In this document: piece by piece, positions 1-9,043 of the stretch
Layout of the letters: every line of letters begins with the position of its first letter
Position numbering within the stretch: position 1 is the first letter of the stretch
Source: an uncultured Pelagibacteraceae bacterium
GTDB taxonomy: Bacteria; Pseudomonadota; Alphaproteobacteria; Pelagibacterales; Pelagibacteraceae
Direction: 5' to 3'
Length of the DNA stretch: 64,000 nucleotides
Assembly (NCBI GenBank): GCA_902557155.1
Contig: CACDYR010000003.1
Coordinates: 49,654-113,653 of the forward strand
The notes under the pieces: model-generated
Databases searched by the model: none
Told to the model about the DNA's origin: nothing
Seen by the model: the letters and a program-made list of their open reading frames with translations, nothing else
Position numbers and translations under genes: made by a program

Positions 1-1
1 T

Positions 2-817
2 ACTAAAGGTGGAACTGTTGTTGAAGGAACAGCTGGTAACACAGGAATTGGCTTAGGTCTTTTAGGAAATTCTTTAGGTTACAAAACAATAATTATCATG
101 AATGACAATCAAACCCAAGAAAAAAAAGATTTACTTAGAAATCTTGGAGCTGAACTTAGATTAGTTCCAGCTAAACCTTATAAGGATGATAACAATTTTG
201 TTAAAGTAGCAGCTAGACTTGCAGATGAATTAAGACCAACAAATAACAATGGTGTAATTTGGGCTAACCAATTTGATAATACTGCAAATGCCAAAGGTCA
301 TTATGATGGCACGGGTCAGGAAATTTGGGAACAGACTGATGGTAAAGTTGACGGTTTTGTATGTTCTTCAGGAACTGGAGGAACTATTTCTGGTGTAAGC
401 AATGCTCTTAAAGAAAAGAATAAAGATATAAAAATTTATTTATCTGATCCAAAAGGTTCTGCTCTTTATAATTATATAAAGAATGGTGAACTAAAATCAG
501 AAGGAGGATCAATTACTGAAGGAATTGGTTCAAGCAGAGTAACTGCTAACTTTGGTGAGGCTAAGATTGATGATGCCTATTCAATAGATGATCATGAGGC
601 ACTACCTATACTTTATGATTTAATTCAAAATGAAGGCCTAAGCTTAGGTACTAGTTGTGGTATCAATATCGCTGGAGCAATAAGAATGGGTAAAGAATTA
701 GGTCCTGGTAAAACTATCGTTACAATTCTTTGTGATAGAAGTGATAAATACGCAACTAAAATGTTCAATAAAAAATTTTTAGAAGAAAAAGGTCTGCCAG
801 TACCTAATTGGTTTTAG
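2..817 (+). CDS. Cysteine synthase / PLP-dependent beta-family enzyme, 5' truncated by window edge
   Basis: Frame is open from base 2 (TKGGTVVEGTAGNTGIGLGLLG...), upstream of the listed ATG at 98; GTAGNTG and SSGTGGT motifs of CysK/CBS family. Confidence 0.85.
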   Translation, partial: TKGGTVVEGTAGNTGIGLGLLGNSLGYKTIIIMNDNQTQEKKDLLRNLGAELRLVPAKPYKDDNNFVKVAARLADELRPTNNNGVIWANQFDNTANAKGHYDGTGQEIWEQTDGKVDGFVCSSGTGGTISGVSNALKEKNKDIKIYLSDPKGSALYNYIKNGELKSEGGSITEGIGSSRVTANFGEAKIDDAYSIDDHEALPILYDLIQNEGLSLGTSCGINIAGAIRMGKELGPGKTIVTILCDRSDKYATKMFNKKFLEEKGLPVPNWF

Positions 818-1230
818 ATATAAATTTTATCAGCTAATCCGTAACAAAGTATTGCACTCAACAAGGTTAAAATACCTGGTGCGATAATTCCTTCATTAGA
901 TGTTTGTGGTGTATGACCTAACTTGTTGATTTTAATATTGTATATTCCAACAATAAAAGCTGACAGGTTTTGTAAAAATACTAAATTAAAAAATGCCCAT
1001 GTTCCTTGAAGTCCATCTGGTCTAATAAAGCCAACCCATATAGCCATTGCAACTGCACCTATAAACAATGATCCAAAAAATCTTGTCATTCCTGCACCTG
1101 TATCGTCGATGCCAAATTTATCTAAAAATTTCTTTGTAGCAAAAACTGTCTGGTATGCATAAACAGCAAAAACAATAAAATGTACTAGGAATACAATTAA
1201 ATAAAAAATTCCATTAAATTTTTCGATCAT
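814..1230 (-). CDS. Small integral membrane protein, unknown function
   Basis: 138-aa ORF with about four hydrophobic segments. Confidence 0.6.
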   Translation of the reverse strand: MIEKFNGIFYLIVFLVHFIVFAVYAYQTVFATKKFLDKFGIDDTGAGMTRFFGSLFIGAVAMAIWVGFIRPDGLQGTWAFFNLVFLQNLSAFIVGIYNIKINKLGHTPQTSNEGIIAPGILTLLSAILCYGLADKIYI

Positions 1231-1389
1231 ATTAAAACGTTATCAAAAATTAAAATTAAATTAAACAATTAATTCAACAATTTTTACAGTCTAATAATGC
1301 ATATCTGTCGCGCGATATTAACACAAGAGACTCCTCAATAAAAATGTAACAATCATTGGTTACGGTTCGTTTATTTAGAAAGGAATATT

Positions 1390-1878
1390 ATGAAAAAAAT
1401 AATACTAGCATTAATTTTTACATTAATGTCAATGTCTTCAGTATCATTTGCAGATGGTCATAGTGGAAAAATTAGTCTTGCTGGTTTTTTTGTTGGCGAT
1501 GCTAAAGCTATTGTAGATGAAAAAGGAAACATCATGACTTTTACATATGAAGGTCTAAGTGGATTTAATGCAATAGAAGGTACTTCGTTTGGTGATAATT
1601 CATCACATCATTGTATAGGTGCAGGAACAATTCCAGGTAAAGGTTTTGAAATGGGTCACTGTAAAATAATGTTTATAAATGGTGACACAGCAATAATTTA
1701 TTATGAAATAAAGTTAGGTTACTCAATGGAAGGTACTTTTAAATGTATCAGTGGTACAGGTAGATATGAAGGTATCGAATGCAGTGGAACTACGGGTTAC
1801 ACACAAATTAAGCCTGCTCAGGAAGGTAAAATTCATGCAACGAATTATTACAGGGGCACTTATACATTAAAAAAATAG
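1390..1878 (+). CDS. Secreted protein of unknown function
   Basis: N-terminal signal peptide ending SVSFA|DGH; Gly-rich beta-type sequence; AAGGA upstream. Confidence 0.65.
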   Translation: MKKIILALIFTLMSMSSVSFADGHSGKISLAGFFVGDAKAIVDEKGNIMTFTYEGLSGFNAIEGTSFGDNSSHHCIGAGTIPGKGFEMGHCKIMFINGDTAIIYYEIKLGYSMEGTFKCISGTGRYEGIECSGTTGYTQIKPAQEGKIHATNYYRGTYTLKK

Positions 1879-1887
1879 TAAAATAAT

Positions 1888-2268
1888 ATGAAAAAAACAC
1901 TTTGTTATTTAGTAATATTGTTTACTCCAATGGTTTGTTTTGCGGATGGACATTTAACTGAAGACCAAAAAAAGAAAACAATTGGATGTGCAGGAATTTA
2001 CTATTCAAATAGTATGATTTCACAGGCCGAACTAGAATTAGATAAAATTGTGCATTCTTTCGCTGCTAAGAAATTTTTAAGTTCTTACTTGGTTAAAGAA
2101 GGTGTGAACGAAGATAACCTTAATAAGGAACTAATAAAGATTGTTGATGAGCGTTACGGTAAACCATACGAGGAAAATATCACAAAAGAATGTGATAGTT
2201 TTATCTATAAATTAATCCCTAATTCAAAAGTTGAAATTGATAAATTAGTTAGATCAGGGATATACTAA
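1888..2268 (+). CDS. Secreted protein of unknown function
   Basis: Signal peptide ending VCFA|DGH; co-directional with the preceding gene. Confidence 0.6.
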   Translation: MKKTLCYLVILFTPMVCFADGHLTEDQKKKTIGCAGIYYSNSMISQAELELDKIVHSFAAKKFLSSYLVKEGVNEDNLNKELIKIVDERYGKPYEENITKECDSFIYKLIPNSKVEIDKLVRSGIY

Positions 2269-2285
2269 AAAAAAGGAGAAAAAAA

Positions 2286-2567
2286 ATGAAAGATATATTG
2301 GTAGTAGGAAAACTAAAAGAAGGAGCCTTTGAAAAATTTATGGGCTTCATGCAGTCAGATGAAGGTATGACAGAAAGAAAAAAAGTTGCAGATGTTACTA
2401 AAACAATTGCAAGTGTTTCACCTGATAAATCAACTGTAATGTTTAAAATTGTAGTTCATGACATGGCAGCACTTCATTCATTTATGGATGGATCAAATCC
2501 AGTTTCAAAACCTGTATTTGATGAAGTAATGAATGGTTATGAAATTTACGAGTTAGCTAAAGTATAG
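2286..2567 (+). CDS. Small conserved hypothetical protein (ferredoxin-like fold / ABM-like size)
   Basis: 93-aa ORF preceded by AAAGGAG. Confidence 0.55.
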   Translation: MKDILVVGKLKEGAFEKFMGFMQSDEGMTERKKVADVTKTIASVSPDKSTVMFKIVVHDMAALHSFMDGSNPVSKPVFDEVMNGYEIYELAKV

Positions 2568-2643
2568 TAGAAGACTAAGGCTACACATGCTGACTAATCT
2601 CTGCTAAACTTAGTAATTAAATTGTAAGTAACGAGGAGAAAAA

Positions 2644-2994
2644 ATGGCTGGAATAGAAGTTAAAAGTTTTGATAAAGCAGATGAAGTAAATGATAATTTT
2701 AATAATGCTAAAATTGAAGCTGTCAAAGTTGGAAACCAAAGATTGATGAAACTTACTTTGCAACCTGGTTGGCAATGGTCAAAAGATATAAAGCCAACAG
2801 TTGGTGGTGATAGCTGCCAAGCAACGCATATAGGAATTATAATTTCTGGAGCTGTTTGTGCAAAACATAATGATGGAACTGAACTAACTTATAAAGCTGG
2901 TGATGCATATTCAATACAACCAGGTCATGATGGATGGGTTGTAGGAGATAAGCCAGCAGTAGTATATGAGTTTCATGGAATGTGGGGTGAATAA
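2644..2994 (+). CDS. Cupin-domain protein
   Basis: ATHIGIIISGAVCAKHNDG...YKAGDAYSIQPGHDGW pattern; GAGGAG RBS. Confidence 0.7.
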   Translation: MAGIEVKSFDKADEVNDNFNNAKIEAVKVGNQRLMKLTLQPGWQWSKDIKPTVGGDSCQATHIGIIISGAVCAKHNDGTELTYKAGDAYSIQPGHDGWVVGDKPAVVYEFHGMWGE

Positions 2995-3009
2995 AAAAAA
3001 AGGAAAACT

Positions 3010-3330
3010 ATGTCTATATTAGAAAAATACAGTGCTGCACTGAAAAATAAAGATGAAGCGGTAATGAATGAGCTTTTGCATGATGATTTTAAATTCACAA
3101 TGCACAAGTCAGGAAATGTTTTAACTAAAAGTGATGTTATCAAATGGGCGATGAGTGGTGATATTAATCAAGATAAGGTTAGAATTGTTTATGAAAATGA
3201 CGAAGTAGGTATTCACCATGCATTTGTAACATTTAATGATGGTAATGTTGAGGCGGTAATGGCAGTTTATAAATATGATAATGGAAAAATTGTCAGTTTA
3301 GAAACTGGTGCTACACCAATACCAAAATAA
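3010..3330 (+). CDS. SnoaL/NTF2-like fold protein
   Basis: LEKYSAALKNKDEAVMNELLHDDFKF pattern typical of SnoaL-like proteins. Confidence 0.6.
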   Translation: MSILEKYSAALKNKDEAVMNELLHDDFKFTMHKSGNVLTKSDVIKWAMSGDINQDKVRIVYENDEVGIHHAFVTFNDGNVEAVMAVYKYDNGKIVSLETGATPIPK

Positions 3331-3921
3331 GTGAGTGAAATTGATTTTTATTTTTCGATAGGAAGCACATATACCTATCTATCCGTAACTAGAATACTTG
3401 ATGTTGAAAAACAACATCAAGTAAAATTTAACTGGAAACCTTTTTCAGTAAGAGCAATCATGAAAGAGATGAACAATATCCCATTTCCAAAGGATAAAAT
3501 GAATAAAGTTAATTACATGTGGAGAGATATTGAAAGAAGAGCTGAAGGTTATGGTTTTTTTGCTAAAACGCCAGTTCCCTATCCATTATCAGAATTTGAT
3601 TTAGCTAACCAAATTGCAATACTTGGTTTTGAAAAAGGTTGGGGAGAAAAATTTGTTATTCTTACTTATAAAAAATGGTTTCAGGAAGGTAAAGAACCAG
3701 CTATCGAACCAAGTATTTTGGAAGTTTGCTCAGAATTAAATCTGGATAAAGATCAAATAATCTCTGAAGCAAAATCTTCAGATATAGAAACAAAATATAA
3801 CAAAAACACAAACTCAGCTCGAAAAAATAAAATATTTGGCAGCCCATCTTTTATTGTAAAAAATGAACTCTTTTGGGGAGATGATAGAATGGAAGATGCT
3901 ATTAAATGGTCTCTTAAATAA
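3331..3921 (+). CDS. DsbA-family / 2-hydroxychromene-2-carboxylate isomerase-like protein
   Basis: GTG start; IDFYFSIGSTYTYLS N-terminus and C-terminal FGSPSFIVKNELFWGDDR motif. Confidence 0.8.
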   Translation: MSEIDFYFSIGSTYTYLSVTRILDVEKQHQVKFNWKPFSVRAIMKEMNNIPFPKDKMNKVNYMWRDIERRAEGYGFFAKTPVPYPLSEFDLANQIAILGFEKGWGEKFVILTYKKWFQEGKEPAIEPSILEVCSELNLDKDQIISEAKSSDIETKYNKNTNSARKNKIFGSPSFIVKNELFWGDDRMEDAIKWSLK

Positions 3922-3959
3922 TTCTATATATTCTCCTTAAATTCATTTAAAGTCTCGAG

Positions 3960-4292
3960 ATGAGTCTTGCAACTTCATATTTATTTTTAGGTATTGCTGT
4001 TTTTCTAGGAGTTACTTCAAATAGTTTCGCAAAAAGTGCCGAAGGATTTACTCTCCTTGTTCCAAGTATAATTACTGCAATAACCATTGTTTTGTGCATG
4101 TATGCTCTTTCATTGGTAATGAAAAATATTCCAATGGGAATTACTTATGCTTCCTTTGCAGGTTTAACAATAATTGCAACTGTTATTGTTGGAGTAATTA
4201 GATTTAATCAAGTGCCTAATTTATACTCATTAATTGGTTTGGCTTTTATTATTGTTGGTGTTTTAATGGTCAACCTGTTAGGTAATAATTAG
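3960..4292 (+). CDS. Small multidrug resistance (SMR/EmrE) family transporter subunit
   Basis: 110 aa, 4 TM; AYASFAG / FNQVPN motif of SMR family. Confidence 0.8.
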   Translation: MSLATSYLFLGIAVFLGVTSNSFAKSAEGFTLLVPSIITAITIVLCMYALSLVMKNIPMGITYASFAGLTIIATVIVGVIRFNQVPNLYSLIGLAFIIVGVLMVNLLGNN

Positions 4293-4294
4293 TT

Positions 4295-4522
4295 ATGATT
4301 AATAAAAAATATGCACAACCCTTATTTATGATTTTAATGTCGTTGGGTATGAGTGTTATAATGAGTGGTGTTGTTGTGGCTGTAAATACAGGTGTTTCAG
4401 ATGGTTTCTTTTTTAGATGGGGATATTCTATGATGTTTGCATATCCTATTGCTTTAATTGCTGCATTTACAATGGCTCCAATAATTAGACCATTAGTTAA
4501 TAAAATTGCATCAAAAGAATAA
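4295..4522 (+). CDS. DUF2798-like small membrane protein
   Basis: 75 aa, 2 TM, SLGMSVIMSGVVVAVNTG pattern. Confidence 0.65.
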   Translation: MINKKYAQPLFMILMSLGMSVIMSGVVVAVNTGVSDGFFFRWGYSMMFAYPIALIAAFTMAPIIRPLVNKIASKE

Positions 4523-4524
4523 CC

Positions 4525-4860
4525 ATGAAACCTTTATTGGGATATTTATTTTTAGCTATTGGTATTTCTTTTGGTATTGCTTCTAATAGTTTAGCTAAAA
4601 TTTCTGAGGGATTTACCAAGCTTACACCATCAGTTTTATGCATATTGTTTATGTGTATTACGATGTTTTCAATTGCAAAAGCAATGCACGCTCTTCCTGT
4701 TGGTTTTGCTTACGCAACCTATAGCGGCTTAACAGTAACTGGAGTTGTTCTTTTTGCGGTATTAAAATTTAATCAAGTACCTAATCTTTATGGAATAATT
4801 GGAATTATTTTAATTATTATTGGAGTAATAATGGTTAATTATCTTGGACGACTAAACTGA
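4525..4860 (+). CDS. SMR/EmrE family transporter subunit (second)
   Basis: 111 aa, 4 TM, clear paralog of 3960..4292 (LNFNQVPNLYGIIG). Confidence 0.8.
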   Translation: MKPLLGYLFLAIGISFGIASNSLAKISEGFTKLTPSVLCILFMCITMFSIAKAMHALPVGFAYATYSGLTVTGVVLFAVLKFNQVPNLYGIIGIILIIIGVIMVNYLGRLN

Positions 4861-5210
4861 TACTTTTTTAAAATCTCTGGAAGCTCATGTCTTCCGTCTT
4901 CATTCAACGGTAACTCATATTCATCAACTACTGTGCTGGTATCTAAAGGTGAATATAAATGAGGATACATGTCTCCGTTTGATGCCTGTTCCCACAATAA
5001 ATGTTCAAGCTTAAAAGCATTTACTCTTAACAAGACTAGATTTTGTTTTTTGGGGTAATGTTTATTTAAAGTTTCCTCTACCTGATCCTCTTCAGAAAAG
5101 TGAATATATCCATCTTTAAGATCTTTTTCTGACCCACCATAAGTTCCAGATTTTTTGGCCTTTTCCCACTCATCTTTATCTATAACTTTGAAAATAAATT
5201 CTAAATTCAT
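4839..5210 (-). CDS. DUF952-like protein
   Basis: FKVIDKDEWEKAKKSGTYGGSEKDLKDGYIHFSEEDQV pattern. Confidence 0.75.
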   Translation of the reverse strand: MNLEFIFKVIDKDEWEKAKKSGTYGGSEKDLKDGYIHFSEEDQVEETLNKHYPKKQNLVLLRVNAFKLEHLLWEQASNGDMYPHLYSPLDTSTVVDEYELPLNEDGRHELPEILKKYQFSRPR

Positions 5211-5211
5211 T

Positions 5212-5775
5212 TTACCAAGAAGAGTTTGGACCTTTTAAGAATTCTAATTCTTCTTCAGTAGACTCTCTTCCTAAAATTTCATTTCTATGAGGATATCTAT
5301 GGAATTGTCTGATTGCTTTTGTATGATCTTGCCAAAATTTTTTTATCTCATTGTATCCTTCGTGCTCTCTTAAATATTTATTTAATAAGTAATATGCCAT
5401 GTCATGATCACTGATTTCCTCACTATGAATTAAAGGTAACAACATAAAAAATCTTTGATTTACATTCATAGCTTCTAAATAACCTGAATAAACCGCGTCG
5501 TTTACAATCAATCTAGTTTTTTGATCTTGAGCAAAAGCTTTTTTATCATTTCTAAACATATTTCTTGAAAACTGATCAAATAAAATAACTAATGCAAGAC
5601 AACTCATAGGGTTATCTTGCCAATCATCATATTCATTTTGACAAGCAAGTTCATAATCTTCTAAAAAATTATCTTTAATTTTTTGATCAAACTTTTCATT
5701 TTTTTTAAAACGCATTTCAGAAGGAGTCTCTTTAAACCAGAAATCTAAAATTACTTGTGCTCTTTCGGGGATCAT
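5212..5775 (-). CDS. DUF924 family protein
   Basis: ILDFWF...LALVILFDQFSRNMFR...QRFFMLLPLIHSE...FHRYPHRNEILGR. Confidence 0.85.
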   Translation of the reverse strand: MIPERAQVILDFWFKETPSEMRFKKNEKFDQKIKDNFLEDYELACQNEYDDWQDNPMSCLALVILFDQFSRNMFRNDKKAFAQDQKTRLIVNDAVYSGYLEAMNVNQRFFMLLPLIHSEEISDHDMAYYLLNKYLREHEGYNEIKKFWQDHTKAIRQFHRYPHRNEILGRESTEEELEFLKGPNSSW

Positions 5776-6578
5776 TTAGCTACTGGCTTTAATAATTTTA
5801 AAACTTTTTGATGATTTTGTTTGTTATTAGAAACAAGTATATTTCCACCTAATACAGGGTTTTTATTATCCCAGGTAGTTATTATTGCTCCTGCTGCTCT
5901 CACAATTGGTATCAATGGGTGAATATCCCAAATCTTATTTGCACACTGGGCAACTATTTCAATTCTACCCTCTGCCAATTGACAATATGTCAATGCATCA
6001 AAACAAGGAAATTGCATTCTTTTTATAAACTTTTTAATTTTTAATTGTTGTTTCAAAGATAAGTGATGATGAAATGCAGCTGCAAGTTTTGCGTTTGTAA
6101 AATTTAGCTTGGTATTAATTTTTAATTTTCTTTTTTTATTATTCTCAAAAACATACGCTGAGTTTTTGTTCAAGTTTAAATAATATTTCTTCATTTTTGG
6201 AAAATTAGCCAGTCCTAAAACAGGCTCTCCATTGTAATTTAATGAAATGAGATTGCTCCAACTAGGATTACCTACAACATATGATCTAGTTCCATCAATT
6301 GGATCAATCACCCAAGAAAATTCACTTTTTGTATTTTTGTGACCATATTCCTCACCTATAATTTGGTGATTTGGGAATTTTTTTGAAATTTTAGATCTTA
6401 TGAATTTTTCAAATGCTTTGTCAGATGTTGTTACAGGATCGTAACCTTTGCCTTTCATCTTATTTGTTATCTTAAATGGCTTATCTAACTTAGTGTAATA
6501 AAACTTAGTTAAATCTTTAGCAAGTTGATTTAAAAAACTTGCATATATTGGATATTTTTTTGTATCAAATTTTTTCAC
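5772..6578 (-). CDS. Inositol monophosphatase family / histidinol-phosphatase-like
   Basis: GEEYG, WVIDPIDGTRSYV, IWDIHPLIPIVRAAGA motifs. Confidence 0.85.
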   Translation of the reverse strand: MKKFDTKKYPIYASFLNQLAKDLTKFYYTKLDKPFKITNKMKGKGYDPVTTSDKAFEKFIRSKISKKFPNHQIIGEEYGHKNTKSEFSWVIDPIDGTRSYVVGNPSWSNLISLNYNGEPVLGLANFPKMKKYYLNLNKNSAYVFENNKKRKLKINTKLNFTNAKLAAAFHHHLSLKQQLKIKKFIKRMQFPCFDALTYCQLAEGRIEIVAQCANKIWDIHPLIPIVRAAGAIITTWDNKNPVLGGNILVSNNKQNHQKVLKLLKPVAK

Positions 6579-6645
6579 AATGAACTCTTACTATTTAATT
6601 TATGTTGATTAAAGTTAAATTTTAAATAATCCTTAGCATACTATT

Positions 6646-7749
6646 ATGAAAATTGAGCTAGTTGAAAATAAGGTTTATTTTAATAACGGGTCTGAAAAAA
6701 AAGAAATTCACCCATTCTGGTTAAGAGAAAGAGTTAATGGTGAGGAGTATTTAGATAAAGGAACTCAGCAAAGACTTTTTGATCCTACCTTTTTAAGTAA
6801 TGATATTTCAATAAATAAAGCAAAACTTAATGAAAAATACTTAGAGGTTGATTTTAATGATGGTGTTAATTCAAAATTAGAAATTGATAAAATTACATCT
6901 GAATTTTCAAAAGAAGATATTGTAATAAAATCTATTGAAAAAAACAAATGGGATTCCTCTTTAAAAAATATAAAAAATTTTGAATACCAAGAAAATTTTT
7001 ACGAAAGTAAAGAGATGCATGATCTACTCGTTTCATTTTACAAATATGGTTTTGTAATAATTAAAAATATTCCAACATCTAAGAATTATATTGTGGAATT
7101 TGCAAATTCTATAGGCAGTGTTCGAAGAACAAATTTTGGTGAATATTTTAATGTAAAATCTAAACCTGATCCAAACGATCTTGCTTATACTTCATTAGCA
7201 TTAGCACCTCATACTGACAATCCTTATAGAAATCCTGTACCATGTATTCAAATTTTACATTGTATAGAAAGTAAAGTTTCAGGTGGATTATCAACATTGG
7301 TGGATGGTTATACAGTTACTGAAGATTTAAAAAATCAATACCCAGAATTTTATAAAATTTTAACTGAAGTAAAAGTTAGATTTAGATTCATAGACAAAGA
7401 AGTAATTTTAGAGACTATCTCTCCTTTGATTGAACTAAATGAAGATAAGAGTTTCAAGCAGGTAAGATTTAGTCCTAGATTAGACTATGTTCCAATTTTA
7501 GAAAAAGAAAAATTAGATCTTTACTACCAAGCAAGAAAAAAAATATCTGAAATGTATAATTCAGATAAATATAGAATTGAGTTTAAACTCGAGCCAAAAG
7601 ACTTAATGATGATGGATAATCATAGACTTCTCCATGGTAGAACAGCTTATGAGACAAAAGAAGGTGAAAGATTTTTACAAGGTTGTTATATTGATTACGA
7701 TAGTACTGAGGGTAAACTTAGACACTTAAAAAGAAAGTTTAATCTTTAA
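6646..7749 (+). CDS. Gamma-butyrobetaine dioxygenase-like (BBOX/TauD) 2OG-Fe(II) oxygenase
   Basis: N-terminal DUF971-like domain (HPFWLRERV), HTDNPYR iron motif, MDNHRLLHGR. Confidence 0.8.
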   Translation: MKIELVENKVYFNNGSEKKEIHPFWLRERVNGEEYLDKGTQQRLFDPTFLSNDISINKAKLNEKYLEVDFNDGVNSKLEIDKITSEFSKEDIVIKSIEKNKWDSSLKNIKNFEYQENFYESKEMHDLLVSFYKYGFVIIKNIPTSKNYIVEFANSIGSVRRTNFGEYFNVKSKPDPNDLAYTSLALAPHTDNPYRNPVPCIQILHCIESKVSGGLSTLVDGYTVTEDLKNQYPEFYKILTEVKVRFRFIDKEVILETISPLIELNEDKSFKQVRFSPRLDYVPILEKEKLDLYYQARKKISEMYNSDKYRIEFKLEPKDLMMMDNHRLLHGRTAYETKEGERFLQGCYIDYDSTEGKLRHLKRKFNL

Positions 7750-8326
7750 ACAAATTTTCTATTTGCGCTTCAGCCTCTTTAATTGATTTTTCATAATCTA
7801 GTGCCATTTGGTCTGCACTAATTATATCTACTTTTTCTATACCAAAAAAGTTAAGAATAAATTTTAACCAAGGAGTTAAAAAATCTTCTGAACTATTTAG
7901 TTTTGTTCCTCCAGAAGTAATAACTAGATATGCATGTTTGTTTTTTAACAATCCCTCTCTTCTACCATTTGGTTTAAATCTAAAAGTTTCGCCTATTCGA
8001 GCAGCTAAATCCGACCAAGCTTTAAGAGTTGCTGGCGGTCCATAATTATAAATTGGTGCTGAAATTATTATAATATCACTCTCTTTTAATTCTTTTACAA
8101 GCTTGTCGGAAAGCTCAAACATTTTTTTATGTTCTTCTGTTTGGTCTTTTTCATCAATATTCATTCCAGATTCTGTAAGCCCACTTACAAAAAGCATCTC
8201 ATCATCTAAATCTCTATAAATTACTTCATCTTCTGGTTTTTTAATTTTATCTAAAAGTTTTTTTGCTAAAGCTCTTGATGTAGAGCCTTTTTTTCTAGCA
8301 CTGGAATCTATTTGATAAATTTTCAT
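7739..8326 (-). CDS. FMN-dependent NADH-azoreductase / flavodoxin-like NAD(P)H dehydrogenase
   Basis: SARKKGSTSRALAKKL; APIYNYGPPATLKAWSD. Confidence 0.8.
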   Translation of the reverse strand: MKIYQIDSSARKKGSTSRALAKKLLDKIKKPEDEVIYRDLDDEMLFVSGLTESGMNIDEKDQTEEHKKMFELSDKLVKELKESDIIIISAPIYNYGPPATLKAWSDLAARIGETFRFKPNGRREGLLKNKHAYLVITSGGTKLNSSEDFLTPWLKFILNFFGIEKVDIISADQMALDYEKSIKEAEAQIENLFKD

Positions 8327-8335
8327 TAATACTTT

Positions 8336-9043
8336 TTATCCGAATTTTTGCATAAATGGAAAGATTTCAATTATATAAAATCCTATTGCTTGTAATTGAT
8401 TAGTTAAAATTAAAATACCTGTAACTAAAAGAGTTATTCCACCAATTTTTGAAATTAAATTTATGTTTTTCTTAAAATTTTTAGAAAATAATAAGAACCT
8501 TTGAATTAAGTATCCAGACAAAACAAAAGGAATAGCAAGACCTAATGAATAAGAAATTAACAGGATTACAGCTCTTGATAAAGTTTCTTCAATAGATGCT
8601 AAAGCTAAAATTGAACCTAAAATAGGACCAATACACGGTGTCCAGCCAAAACCAAAAGCAACACCTATAACATATGGAAAAAGAATATTTCTTGATTCTT
8701 TTGCATCAAACCTTTTTTCAAAATTTAAATATGGAATATTGATAATTCCAATTAATTGAAGAGAAAAAATTATAATAATTATTCCGGCTGAAATTCTTAA
8801 CACTTCTGAATTTTGTAATAGCGCCTGTCCCAAAAAAGATGCTGATGCACCTAAAAGAACGAATACAGTTGAGAACCCTAAACAAAATAAAATTAATGGA
8901 AAAAAATTGATTTTTTTTTGATTTAAAATTTCTTGTAAAGATTGGCCAGATATATAAGAAATATATCCAGGTATTAAAGGTAGAACACATGGAGACAAAA
9001 AACTTATAAGTCCTGCTCCAAAAGCAATTAAGTATTCAAACAT
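8336..9043 (-). CDS. ccdA: Cytochrome c biogenesis protein CcdA
   Basis: SFLSPCVLPLIPGYISYISG; FGWTPCIGPILG. Confidence 0.9.
   Translation of the reverse strand: MFEYLIAFGAGLISFLSPCVLPLIPGYISYISGQSLQEILNQKKINFFPLILFCLGFSTVFVLLGASASFLGQALLQNSEVLRISAGIIIIIFSLQLIGIINIPYLNFEKRFDAKESRNILFPYVIGVAFGFGWTPCIGPILGSILALASIEETLSRAVILLISYSLGLAIPFVLSGYLIQRFLLFSKNFKKNINLISKIGGITLLVTGILILTNQLQAIGFYIIEIFPFMQKFG

Noticed and set aside
2568-2643. Possible small riboswitch upstream of the cupin gene (CTAAG...CTTAG)
   Set aside because: Only a 5-bp stem with a large loop; not above chance in AT-rich sequence.
8718-8990. ORF on the minus strand inside ccdA (90 aa)
   Set aside because: Alternate frame of a well-supported gene; low-complexity Phe/Asn-rich product.
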